Shown here piece by piece: positions 37,857 to 51,900 of a stretch of 64,000 bases of DNA (position 1 is its first letter; every line of letters begins with the position of its first letter). Under the pieces are notes generated by a model. The model saw nothing but the letters and a program-made list of their open reading frames with translations, did not search any database and had not been told where the DNA came from. The stretch lies in NCBI GenBank assembly GCA_032207245.1, contig CM063503.1, forward strand, positions 58,770,369-58,834,368, in the 5' to 3' direction. The DNA comes from Pardosa pseudoannulata (lineage: Eukaryota > Arthropoda > Arachnida > Araneae > Lycosidae). A program made the translations under genes and the position numbers.

Positions 37857-40800
37857 TTATTTATACACATACATGCATACATACAGAAAAATCCTCTTTA
37901 GTGGTAACCTCCCAATAAATACTAGCCACATTTTAACACAACATTTCAGATGCAGTCTGTTAGCATTTATTTTCATTGTGCTTTTTAAGAGAAGAGGTGG
38001 AGTAAAACATTGCAGTCCTGTGTAGTTATCTTTTCCAAAATCCTACACTGGCTTATGTATGCAAATGTTAGCTGAAACATTATTTATAACTTTAATGGAA
38101 CAGAGATAATTCAGAGACTACACCTGATCTTATGGTTTGGTTTGTAGTACTACAGTTCATTTCCTTTGCTACAAGAGATACACACTTGCCCTGCTCCCTA
38201 AAGCCAATTCTAAACAGCTATTAACATCCATGCAAGCTACAGGTTTTGAACCCAAGAATTCAGGATCAGGCACCAATCCTCAGTGCCCTATAATTCAGCT
38301 TTTGGACTTTTGTACTATGGATTCATTAATAGGGCCTTTATTTGTTCTGCACATTAAACACTCTAAATATTAGGATAATATTTAAAATAGTTTCAGGATT
38401 CTTTAGCAAGTGATATAAGATCAGATAAGAATAATTTAATTGAACCTGACTTACAAGTTTCATGCTTTTATTCATCATGTATTGGATATAAAAGAATCAA
38501 GACCACAAAAATAGTTAGATGGAGATCTGGAAACTATAAAACATGTTTCACAGGTGAATTAAAAAAGAAGAGACACCTTACATTTGCCCTAGTTGCAAGA
38601 AGCCAATCTGCCTTCAATGCTCTACCAAAATTTCTAACAAGGCCAAAGGAAACTTTTTTAAAAAATTAACTTAAAAGTATTAGTGTCATTTTTATTTTAA
38701 TGGGTGTTTCTATTACATGTATATGAAATAATAAAATGTAATAAACAGTACAATTTAGAGTAACAGGCATTTGATCTCTTATATTCTGTACTATTCAGTA
38801 CATTTGTGGCCATTTTACATGGTTCGTACACTTTTTTAATGGAAAAAATTAAGCACCATTCAAACTTTTTAAGCACCTCTTATCAGAAACATATCAGATA
38901 AAATAATGGTTATTACATTAGGTTCAACAAAAACATGAACAAAAGAGTGTGTGTAAGTGAGAAATCAGACACAGAAATCAAAATTTTGAGGAAAAAAGAG
39001 GGAAAAAAGAAGAAAAATGCAAAAAAGAGGTAGTTGAATAACTATTAAAAATTAATGTTCTGATTTACTTAATACAAAAACAAGTGCCTAAATATGAAAT
39101 ATGAAAGTATCTAAATAACTTTTTATCAATATAAACAAGTACTTAAGTTTCCTAGTAAAAAATAATTTAAAACAGATTCAAATCAGATGCTTCTTCAATT
39201 TGCCTAATTAAAAAAAATAAATTCATCAATACAGTTAAACTTTATTATATTAAACTTTGAGGAACCATATTGTTTGTTGGACTTAACTTTAGAAGAAACC
39301 TTCGAAGAAAGGTTCTTAAAGAACCTTTAAAAACCTTTTCTACTCTTTAATGTTAGATCTCAGAAAATTATAGCTTGTATAAGAGTTACATAAGATTACA
39401 TATTATATAAGATTTACATATATAAGATTTATGAAAATATTATCTTTAATGATCTTAATTGACTAAAACCAAACAACTGATGGATCGCCTATTCGAATGA
39501 CCAAAAATGTAGACAAATGCAAAACTAGTTATTGTTTACTATTTTAATACTGAATTAACTTATAATCTTCTGTAGACTTGATGCCAGTATCAATATAGTG
39601 TAAGGCATTTTTTTGTCTTATACAACGAAAAACATTTTATTTCCTTGAGTAGGTGAGCAAGATGTTATTAATTTCATGCACTTTGTTTTTAAATCTAGAC
39701 ACATATATTTAAATCTTTTCATAACTGCAAAAAAGTTTCATAAAAAAATGCAAAAAAACTTAGTAAATGACTGAAAAAAAATTACCCTTCTACCTCATTC
39801 GTAAGTTTCACTATGAATGTATAAAATGGACATTCACCATTTATGGATAAATTAGCATGCAAACAAAAGGAAAATCATGAGATCAAAATTTTCATTTGTT
39901 ATAAGCTGATTTGTTATAAGCTGTAAAATGCACTTCTAAACAAAATTTAAAATTTTTGTAACATTAAAATTTGTTTTTAACTAGTTTGTAAAATTCTATT
40001 AATTTTTCTTAGATTGATTTATAATTAATGCTTAAAAAATACAGTATAACTCTAATTTTTTTAAATGGACAATTTCAAAAATTTTTTAATAAAAGTAGCA
40101 GACCCAGATGTTAAATGTTAGAGAGGGAAAAAAAAGGAGGAAAAACGGAAATTAAAAAACAATTTAAAAATATTTATTTGACTTACATAATGCAAAAACA
40201 ATTACGTAAGTATGAAATATACCAGAAGCTAAATAATTTTTACTAATATAAACAATCACTCGAGTCTCCTAATCAAAAAATGTTGAAAACAGATTCAAAT
40301 CAGAAGTTTCTCAAATATCCTAATTTTTTAAAAAAAATTAATAATATAAATGAGCATTTTAGATATCAAATTTTTAGAACACATTTCTATAAACAAATTT
40401 TTAATTTTGTGACTGCAGAATTTCTTAAATAGCAATAAAATCTATACCTTAAAAGTTTGGAAAGATACAATAATTATCATTAGATTTAATTTTTATCAAT
40501 GTCTAAAAACTCATGATTTAAATAATATATGAATTGTATAAGACTATTTTTTTAATTGGACAATTAAAAAAAAATTTTTAACTAGTAATATTTCAGGACG
40601 ATGATCAAATAGGACAGGATTTTTTTCGGTATCTGAGACAGGGGGTTCGGATTGTACTTTAGACTAACAGATTTGTAACGATTTAGTTTGGTCTGAGAGC
40701 GCTACAGTTTTCTTTTATGTTACCCGACGGCTAAAGACATCGGAATATACTACTTAATTACTACGATTCTGAACGGGTACGAACAAAGAGCGGGATTCGA

Positions 40801-43800
40801 ACCCGTGTCCGCGTAATACCAATTCAATTATAGGGCTGATTTTTATCTTAATTGCCGTTAAAAGTTATGATTTTTCATCAACTTCAATGTGCACGCAAAA
40901 CTTAACAAAAAAAAAAGGGTGCGGATTTTTCAACAATAAACTTCCGTGCATATCCAAAATTTCGTAAGTTATTTGCAACAGTGTCATTTTCTCACAGACA
41001 CTGCCCATAGCAGAAAATTCAGTCAATAAGATAAAGTACCGTTTGAAAAACTATAGGAGGGATTGGAATCTCAATACTGTTACCGCGATATTAAAATACC
41101 TATATATAAAACAGTATTACGATCGGTCTACATGCACGTGAGTTCGGGAGATATCTATAAAGAAAGTATGCAGGTTGTTAAAACATAATTCTACCGTATG
41201 AGAGCCCCATATTATGATCGCATTATTAACTATAATCGTCCATTAAAAAATGCGCATTTTCTGGAATCGAAACCAGAAAGCGGTTGTTTTTTTTACCAAA
41301 AACAAAGAATTACGGCTTAGTTGTACTTTTATACCTTGAACCACACAAGTTCTATATGTTTCATTTATACCGCGTCACACGGCTTTTTGACCTTGAAGCA
41401 CGTGTTGCGAGCATCGACTGATCACACTTTCCTACTCTTTGTCAGAAAAAAATTGTGGACGCGGCAAAGAGAAAACAGATATTATAAAAATTTATACATA
41501 AGTGAGATAAAAATAATGGCTTCTTCCTTTCTTTTTTTTAATTTTCGAAAAAATCTGTTTTTTTTTAGAATAAACCCACTTAAACATTCGGATCAGAATT
41601 ATACCTGAATTCAATATTCGATATGTCAGTCCATTTTTAAGCGCACAGGCTCGAAGTAACGATTTTTTCCTCTCTTGGGTTCAGAAACGGGTTAAACATA
41701 TTTCTCAACACTACAATCGAAAAATTCGGGTCCCCTTCGGTTTTGACACTTTGATCGTTATTTGCTAACTTTGAAACACCTGTACCGCCAATAAATAGCT
41801 TAAGACTTTTTTTTTTCGAGGGGGGTGGTGAATATCCCACAGGAAGAAAATGTTAGAAAAACAAAGATGTTATCAAAACATGGGAAAGACGATGTGTATA
41901 ATCCGTTCCATCATTACATAACTCCGTAAATGTTGAAAAGGAAAAAACGAATAAAAGGAGTTAATGACCCTCCAAAAAAAGGAATAAAAGGCAGGAATAG
42001 CCGAAAAAAAGGATGAATGTCGTAAAATAAGGAATAAAGGACAGATTTCTAGAAAAAAGGAAAATGAGGAAAAAAAGGAGCGCTACAGTGTCTGATTTCA
42101 TTCACACTAAACGATTAATCCCGAGCGACCTTTTATGATTTTCATAGACGATTTCGAAATATTCAAATAAAAACTGTCAGCAAGAAAAAAAATAAGGACT
42201 TTTAGGCAAAAATTAAGCACTCTTTAAGCACTTTTTAAGGCCTTAAAAACGCGTTTCGAAATTAAGCAGTTTTTAAGCACTTTTAAGCACCGTACGAACC
42301 TTGTTTTATGTTGTAATTTTTACTGGACCAAAAATATTTTTTTAGCAATTATTGTAGCTTTTCATGTAACTAATTTAATTATTTCAATTAATTATAATTC
42401 AAAGGTGATTAAGAATTTTTTGTATTTCTTTTAAAATAAAAATATGTAAGAATGAACTTGCATAGTAAAAGGCTAAATTAAAAAAAAAAACTTTCTAAAA
42501 TATTATAACTAAGACTAATCTCTGAATGGTAAATACCAAATTTGACCCCAAACCTAATATTTTATCCCATTTTTTTTTTTTTTTAATTTAAACTAAGCAA
42601 TGTACAGAACAAATGCATGTATATATTTCATTCAGAAAGATAAAATATAAGTTACTGAATAAGGAAAGTATCTGATACTCAAAACAGATACATTATTAGA
42701 GGCAGAAAAATTATTTAAATCTTTTAAATGTTACTAATAAAAACTTTTATGTATAAGACTGCTGAAATAAAAACAAGTTTTAGATAAAATAAATATTTAT
42801 ACTTGCCACTATACATATTACTCAATGAACTATTAAGGAGATATAAAAGAGAAATCTATAAATGAAATTATATAAGTAACAAATTAAATGAGTCCATACC
42901 AAAAAATTCTTTAAATTTCATTTTTAAACTTTTATTTAAAAAAGAGGTAATTCTCATTAAATCACCAAATTAATAAAAGAATAATTCTAAACAGAATGAT
43001 ACAGAAAAGGGTATTTTTATAATTAGCTACAGTACACAGAGTGGGTTATTATGACTTTTTGCTACTTTTTAAATACTATTAAAGAATACTTTATAGAAAC
43101 TGCTTTAATGTGTTATATCAAACCTAATCATCATATATATTTTATTCACAACTATAGAGAGAGAGAGAGAGAGAGAGGGTACATACACACACACATATGA
43201 AAATTCAAGAAAGAATGTTCTATAAATATTACGAACACATTATTGAACTCTCAAAAGAGAAGAAAAATATTAATTATAGTAAGTAAAAACTTATTCTAAC
43301 AAAATTTATATTTTCTTCGTTACAATTTGAATTACTTAAAACTCTTCAAATATAAATTATATACATTTACAAAAAGAAAAAAAATCTAAAAATTAATCTA
43401 AGAAATATTTACTTTGAACAGGGGATTCTTTCTTTGAACCAGCTGAGGCACTAGAGGAGCAAGCAATCATAAAACTAGGATTAGCTTTTAACCAAGCTAC
43501 AATATTGCCAGCAGTAGGTGCATTATCACCAGCAATAACACTACCTTTTACTCGATCCAAAACAACAACTCTCTGAGCATCAAAATCAGAACCCTAAAAG
43601 ACAAATCAAAGTCATTAAAGTTGTAAAAATATATTCACACAAAAATCTGTTAACATTTTACAATCTACACCCTTCCCTCCCAAGTGATATGGTTTTTACT
43701 GTGTATCCTGAGTCTGATCCCTTCTGGTACCCCAACTCCCCAATAAAAATGATGCATGTTAGATTATACTAAAGTCTCTTTTTCTTTCATTATTTAGTTT

Positions 43801-45194
43801 TTTGAGTAAAAAAAACAAATTAACATAAAGACTGAAATAATTAACAATGGACCATACCAAATTTAATTGAATTACTAAGTTTTGAAAAAAATAGACTTAA
43901 AAGCAGATTTTTATACAATCTCAAGTCTAAAGTTGAATTTAATTTGCTTCTAGATTTAGTTTTTATGCAAATATACAAAGTAAAACCCCTGTTTATGTTA
44001 AAATAGCATCTCATTAGAAAGTATATTTCTAGAATAATTTTCCCACCATATGTTAACATGTAGCAAGAGAAATCCAACATGTACCCAACCACCTTAAGCA
44101 TGCAGATTTTTTCCCCATTTATAATACACAGCAGCCAGTGCTGTCAGCTTAACTTTGTAAATCATAAGACAAAATATATTTTAAGATGTTTTAGTAGATT
44201 TTCCTTTATGAAAATTGTGCTTATAGTAGAACCTGCTTAAGAAGTTTCCTTTCTTAAGTCATCTAGATTTTTCCCATATATCCATGTGTAAAACAACCTA
44301 CTTAAGAAGTTTTGCTTTAAAGATTTTCTGCTTAAGAAGTTTTCTCTCCTTTGAACTTTATCAAGAAGCTCAATCAAAAGGAAATAAGGCTTCCCATTCT
44401 TCCAAAACAGAGATCACCAAAGGAAGGGAGAAACACTTAAATGGGCATTGTTCTTGAAACTAGAAACACAAAATCTTGGGTTACACCATGAGTCATCTGA
44501 TACATTCAAAGACCCTTTAAGAATGGAGAGACTTGCCACTGGTCTAACAGGGAAAAAAATGTCCTCTCAATTAAAATTAACCCCTCCACCATATGTCCTC
44601 AATGGTGGTAAGTAACCAGAAACTTTTCATTTATAAACAATTAGCAAAAGTGTATATTTTCACACTAAATGAACCCTTTCATTGTGTTATCTCTAGACAC
44701 ATTCATTTTAATAGTAAAAAAATCAGTTCCTGTATTGTAGCTAGAAGTAATTAAAGATCTATTCTAAGTCCATTTTAACTTTGTGTATACAGCTAAAAAC
44801 CAACCAAAATTGCTTTGTGCATCATTTAAATCATCAGGAATTTCTTAAAATGTATTTCTTGAAACAAAATTTTATTTTTTCTTCAATTTTGGTTATAAAT
44901 TCTTCAGTTTTGGGCCTTCTAGATATTCGTTTAGATTAAATATTTAAAACATGTCTAGATGAGTATTAAAGTGTAGAGCTTTGAACAAAAACTGAAAATT
45001 TTAAAGTAAAAAATAACTCTCATATAACTCACATGCACATTGCAAAAAGTTGGACTTACATTGTAACAATGCTTAATGGTATGCTGATGTTCCTAAATGA
45101 GATTTTATTCATTGTAATCTTCAATCAAAGATAAATTGAAAAAAGTGAAAATATGGAGCCTTTTAAAATAAACACATTTTGTAGTTAAAACAAG

Positions 45195-45225
<31 letters not shown>

Positions 45226-45975
45226 CCATTATTCCCAAATTTCTGTTTAAAAAGTTCTGATTGTTTAAGTAACTCAGAATGTTTTCAAGTGGGTTATAAA
45301 GTATATGTAATGTTCTTCCTTTTAGCATAGTATTCTTTAAAATAAAATATGACAAATATTAAACATTTTCACATTTATCTAACTAAAATCTTCATGGGCC
45401 TATGAAACCCTACAATCCTATTAATTTTTTTATACTGCCTAATATAGTAATGTATTATAAGTGTATTACAAAAATGTCAAATCTTACTTTCAATGCTCCT
45501 TTACCTTCCCGCATAATATTGAGACAATCGGTTGCATGCTTCTCTAAGCATTTTTCACCACAGTAACAAGAATTTGGAGCTGCAGCTGCTTGACAGACAA
45601 TGCAATTCTGTTTCCTCTTAATCGGTTCTTTTAATCCCTAAATTTAAAACATATATGTTAGACATACTAATCAAAGTTTATCAAATAACATTGATAATCA
45701 GAGAACCTAAAAAAAAAAAAAAAAAAAGGGGTTTTGATGACTTCACAAACATTTTTTCAAGTAAAAGATTGGTAATTAACATATGAAAATTATTTCAAAG
45801 TACAATCTCAGCAACAATAGCATAAAAAATAATTATAGTTTTGGTTTGGAGAGATGCGATTTTTTTTTTAACACAAAGGACCTACTGCTTAAAATATGTT
45901 ACAAATTGTAGATTATAAGTAGACACCTAAAGATGGTTTAGATGCTGAAAGATAAGTTTCTATCACATTAAAAGA

Positions 45976-46029
<54 letters not shown>

Positions 46030-48903
46030 ATGCTGAAACTAGAAATCTTTATTCTGAACAAAAATGGTACTTTCACACTTTCATGGTATTATGCATTTTT
46101 GAAAACCAACTAATCACAATAGAATTAAAATCTTCCTCACATTCTACCAGAGACTTTTCAGTAGTGTAAGGAATGATATTTATATCAGTTGTCATATACC
46201 AATGAATACACATGTCTGTTTCATTCTTCAACTACATTTACGAGTTTACTGATATTGACATATTATTAGGTATCTGACGAATAGTAATTTAACTGAATAC
46301 CAAAATAAGCTATTATTACTAACAACTGCTACAACTATAAATATAGTTAAAATGTTATTATTATTCACATCAAGATATTTATATTATAAAAATACACAGC
46401 TATTTAAAAAATTTTGAAATATACAAAGATTAAAAAAGCAATTTTCTTATTATATATTTCATTTTCAATATAAAATAAATACAAGATTGCAAACAACAAA
46501 GAAACATTTTTAAACAAATAAGTATTTGATCACAGAATATTCAGTTACTTGGCTTAAAATTTGACCAAATATTTGGCTTTCAACTAAATCATTATTTACT
46601 ACATACCTAATAATAAGTCAATATCAGTAAAAATAAAGACACAGTTCAAGAATGAAACAGAAATCACATCTTATATACTGCTGAAAAGTCTAAACTCCTA
46701 ATGATATAGTGTGGGGAAATTTTTTATTCTATTGTGATTGATTGGTTCTCTGAAATGCATCACACAATGAAGGTGTAAAAGCACCATTACAGTATAGAAT
46801 GAAGGTATTAGATTATCATGGAATTTTTTTATTTTCTTCTTTTGATGTGATAGACACTTACCTTCCAGCATTCAGTCATTCAACACCACAGACACGTTGG
46901 CGATTTCATTGTGGGGCATCATTGAGACAGTCCATATTACTCAATAATAGAACAAACACACCCAGACCTTCTTTGGGAATCTAACACAAGCTAACTGTAT
47001 AGAAGCACAAAACACAAACCATTATATAATGTGAGAGGTATAACAATCTCAATGACAATCCATTATGTAAAAACAAAACCAGTGTTCACAATTTTGGCAT
47101 ATTTATTAATCAGTGCTAAGTTATTGTGAACATCAAAATGTGAAAACAGTTTAAATAACTCATCACAGGTAGCAATATAACCTGTATATGGCCTTGAAAT
47201 ATGTAGGCAATGACAATTACTTAAAAAGAAAGCAAAATCTTTCAAAATATGCAGAAATATGTTGAATCAGTGAAATCTCTTTAGGACAGCTCCTAGGGGG
47301 CTGTCCAAGAACAGGGTACTGTGACCAGAGGTCTATTGCACCAAAACCCAGGAAAACCTAAGAAAAGAGGTAGGAAACTGAAGCAAACCTCAACAGACAG
47401 CTGACAGAAGTATTCTACAGCTCCTGACTCAAGAAAATGGCGACCAAGGTGCTCAAACTTAAGAGCCAAAAAAAAACTTACATTCACACAAAATATAGCA
47501 AGTGGTCTTCTCTTCAAGACAGCAGCCGCAACAAAGGATCAGGACTGCTTATTATCCTCTTAAGATGCATTCTGAGAGCATAGTGACTTGTAAGACCAGC
47601 TGCCTTCCTTAGGCCATTCCTATGAAGCATCAAATGCTCTTTATGGCTCATACTAGCCCAGTCAAGATTGAGCTCCTTGGATTGGCTTGTCTTTGACCTT
47701 CCCACTCTGTCTATTAGAATACTGAATCTGCCTGAAATAATAATGAACAGAGTTCCTGATAGATCCAGAAGAAATACAAAGAATGAGCTCAGGACCAGTA
47801 AAAGAAATAGTAGATCCCTTACTAGCTAATTCATCAGCCAGCTCATTTCCCTGAAAACCCATATAACTGAGTTCCCAGTAGATATTGATTATGAAATTAT
47901 TGATATTGTTATATGAAACAAGGTCACGAAGAACCTCAAAGCACCCCCAAACCAAAGCAGAGGTGACATTGCACCTCATTTGCGATAAAAGAGCCACTTG
48001 ACTGTCAGAACAGATATAAATGGTTTGCTTATGAAAACCCTTGTCAAGACAAGTTCTATAACACATGTAGATTGCAAAGACCTCAGCTTAGAAAACAGTA
48101 GCATATTTATTTATCAAAAAGAGCTTAGTGCTGTCACTATGATAACACACACCAGCACCAACCAGAAAATTAAGCTTAGTACAATAATCAGACTTACCTT
48201 TTGATCACTGACAGGTTCTTCCTTTTCCCTCAAAATATTGTATACTAATTAACTTTACACCATCTTTCAATAGCTACTTTTAAAAATAGTTAACATATTC
48301 ACAAATATTTCTGTAAAAACATAAGTTTTAATGATTACCTTCTTATGATTAGAAGGAGGATCACTTCCTTTTGAAATATTACGAACATTTTTATTGACAC
48401 CTTTTTTATTCAATGTACTTGGAGGCAGTGATGGTGTGTCACTTTTCATATATGGTGATGCTTGACTTGGCTTATCTGTTTGACTTTTCAATGGTGTTTT
48501 ATTCATTTTGTCAAATCCTTTTTCTTTTTTTGGTGGCTGTTGGTTGTTTCGGACCTTATCTTCTACCACTTCTTTCATTCCATTAGATTTAACCTACAAT
48601 AAAAGTATTTGTGCCATTTGAGCATCAAAATTAAACAAAAATTTAACTAGGTTTCAAGTTAATAAATTAAGTTAATACCCATCATTTCAGCAATTTATCA
48701 TTAATTACATAGTATATACATAAGAAATAACTACTTATCAAAAGTATTCCATAACAAAAATTTTGAATCTACTTTTGTTCTTAGTTTTGTTTTAATTCTT
48801 AGTTCAGAGAATGTTTCTCTCTTTCAACTAACATAGATTTATTCTTTTAAGACTTAACTTACTAAGCACATTACTCTTTCAAGGTAATTATTATACCACA
48901 TTA

Positions 48904-48965
<62 letters not shown>

Positions 48966-51900
48966 CTAAGTGATAAATTAAAATAAAAGAATAAAAATGA
49001 AGGAATATCAATTATTGACAATTATATGAAAAAAAAATGTATACTATACTATAATAGGCCTGTTAATCAAAACAAACAATGCATGTAAAATAAAGCATTA
49101 AAACAAAAGTCATATAAGAAGTCTATAATATGCTAAGATGAAAGTTGTAACTTTCAATTAATTTTGTTGGTTTGGAGCACTAAAATCTATTTTCTACAAA
49201 ACGGTTAGACCATAGCTTCTTTAACTTTTTAGACTACTGCCTCTACTTCAGAAGAGGGAAAAATGACCCCCTACCTTCCAGTCTCTTGACATTCAGATTC
49301 TATATACAGACAAGGAAACTATGGTTACCTTTTTAATAGATTCTACATCAACTTACCATTACGAAATCATCATGAGTAAAACAAATTAGAGGATGGACAA
49401 AAGAATAATTCTGAAAGTTGGAAACATTGTTATAAATGACCTATTCAGCCTCCTTCCTTACCAAGAACATTTCCATAGCTGCTAACATTCCAATTTTAAA
49501 ATTATTACAATTTTTGCAAGAATGCAATCTTAACATGTTAAACAATATATGTATGTAGCATACTCTTGAATACTACAACAATCCTAAAATTCTTCGAACA
49601 AACAAACATATAGACGTATGTGTGTATACACATTAGCTGCGATTTTGTTGCCTTTTTTATAATTCTAACTTTTAATTACTGTTATGTGGCCTCACAGACT
49701 ATGACTTTCCTTCCAAAACATTTAAAATATGGAATTCCCATAATTTTGGGGTTTATCTAGAGCACAAACACTTCTACAATTAACTACCAAGAAAATAAAT
49801 GGCACTTGATTAACAATTAGCTGTATTAACCCTCTGCCTGCTCATCCCGCGATTTCCACGGGCAACTCAAATGTAGCAAATTCTGCTCATCCCGCGATTT
49901 CCGCGGGCATGTGTTTTTCTTCCTTTATCGATGAGCGCATCCTGTTTATTCCCCGTTTAAGCTCTTAAATAAATCATATACAGTATTAGACGTTTAATTT
50001 ACGTTTTAAAGAACAGATACCATTAGTTATCAATTTAATTGCTGTATTTGAAGGCGCGTAGGATTACCGCTAACTATTTGCGGTTTTCTTATCAGAAATG
50101 TCTGCTAGAAAACGATCAGCGATTGACAGAGTGTATATTCCTGATTCAGATTCTGAAAGCACATTTAGTTGAGATAATGATATTGATATAGAAGTTTTGG
50201 TCTGCTTCTCATATAGCGATGAATTTGATAATGATTCAATAAACGTGCAAAGCGTTAGGCAGTGTTGCAAAATTGATAGGAACGCTACGCTCCGAAAACA
50301 ACAGGGGAATCATTATATTACAATTTTCAGGCGGTTCTTAGATCAATCGTTGTGGAATGCCTATGTACTTTACTAAAGCAAAACCTCAGACAAACTATAA
50401 AACTTTTGAAATTTTGTTTGAAATTTGTTGAAGAAAGTATCGAAAAATATTCTGATACAAATAAAAGCGGTTGTCCTGGAAGACCGAGTTCTACTTGGAA
50501 CCCTTTGATATCGATACCTCGTTATTTTCCAAGTGACATACCACCTAAATCCATAAAAAGAGAACCTCGAAGACAATGTCGTGTATGCTGTTCAGGAAAA
50601 GATGCAAATGGCAAAAAAATTTGCAAAGAAACACGAATCTGGTGCAAAGACTGGGAAGTTGGACTTTGCCTTGAATCCTGCTTCAAACCCTATCACACTA
50701 AACTGCATTTCTAAGATATTTTTAGTCCGTCCTTTATATATTCTTAAATTTTGTATATTTTTTATATTATTTAATAAATAGAAGCTAACTGTAATTCAAT
50801 AGAAATTTATTTTAAAAAGAATTATTTTGGTGAAATCAACTGAAATTAGTTTCTAATGATACTTACAACTTAGTTTCTAAGTCTAAAAATCTATATAAAA
50901 AAATATTTTCTGGAAAGAAAACATGCATTTTTGAATTCTCCAATATATATAGATTTCAAATAGGCAATAAAAAAAATATGTCATTTTTAAAGCGATTTCG
51001 GTCTAAAAATTGAGCAGTCAGAGGGTTAAATCACTGTGTAAGCAGAACAGATAGCTATTTTACAAAGAATACTATTTTTTTTTTTCCAAATAAAATTTGC
51101 AGAATTTTTGAGTTATCTTCTTAACACATGTGTACAATGATTGCCATAGCCTTCAAGATTCACAAATTTAAATTTTACTTTTTAGAAACTTCTGCTAAAG
51201 AGTCTAATAATAAAATTTTTGTAGAAATGAGGTAAAAACAAAATTTAAGTAACACATACCTTTTTCTCTTCCAATTCTAATTTTTTCTCAACTACATTTT
51301 CCCTCTTTGGAGTTTCTGGGCCTGAAACGATTCCAATATCATTCATAATTTGAATAAATATTTTTATTAAAGTTATACAATAGTAAATAAATTATGCACT
51401 TATAAATAGCATATCCAAACAAAAGCTGTCTAGTATCATACTTGATTCTCAAAATTTTAAAACTGGGACATTACATACCACTTAACACAATAAGATTTTA
51501 ATTATATTAAAACATTCAATGGGATTTATACAGATATGTTACATATTCCATTAGAGAACATATTCATAAGTGATAAATGTCACCTATTACATAAAATTTT
51601 ATCACTAATTTTTTCACATAAATAATGTTTATAATTTACTTAATTTAAAACATAAAATTTTAATTGAAGCCTATTTACAATGAATAAAGAATTAAAACAC
51701 ATAAATTAACAGACCTTTAGCTAAACAATTTGGGCAATTCCATTCCTTTTGCTGCTTTTCTAATTTCCTCCCTTGCTGTCTAGATACTCCAACACAGCTT
51801 CCATGGAACCAATCTTCACATTTATCACACTGAATCATAAACCTGAAGCATGAAAGAGAAATAATTAACAAAAATCATCTTACAAATGATATAACTAATT

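Larger units (their letters stand above)
38817..42303. mobile_element. Large non-autonomous element with long imperfect terminal inverted repeats
   Basis: The left end reads CATGGTTCGTAC then AATTAAGCACC and TTTTTAAGCACC. The right end, complemented, reads CAAGGTTCGTACGGTGCTTA followed by several GTGCTTAA repeats. About 170-200 bp in from each end a second pair matches: AAATCAGACACAG on the left and AAATCAGACACTG, complemented, on the right. The inside is not coding, and it contains a SINE (40682-40838) and an internal duplication. The ends resemble hAT TIRs, but I found no perfect 8-bp duplication, so the class is uncertain. Confidence 0.6.

Noticed and set aside
43155..43190. Possible regulatory GAGA-type tract
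   Set aside because: A simple (GA)n microsatellite inside an intron, with no other promoter signals.
48198..48228. 31-bp candidate exon ([10 protein letters not shown]) with a GTAAGT donor
   Set aside because: Its phase does not fit the flanking exons, which join in frame without it. Its donor abuts the truncated LINE fragment, so it may be chance.
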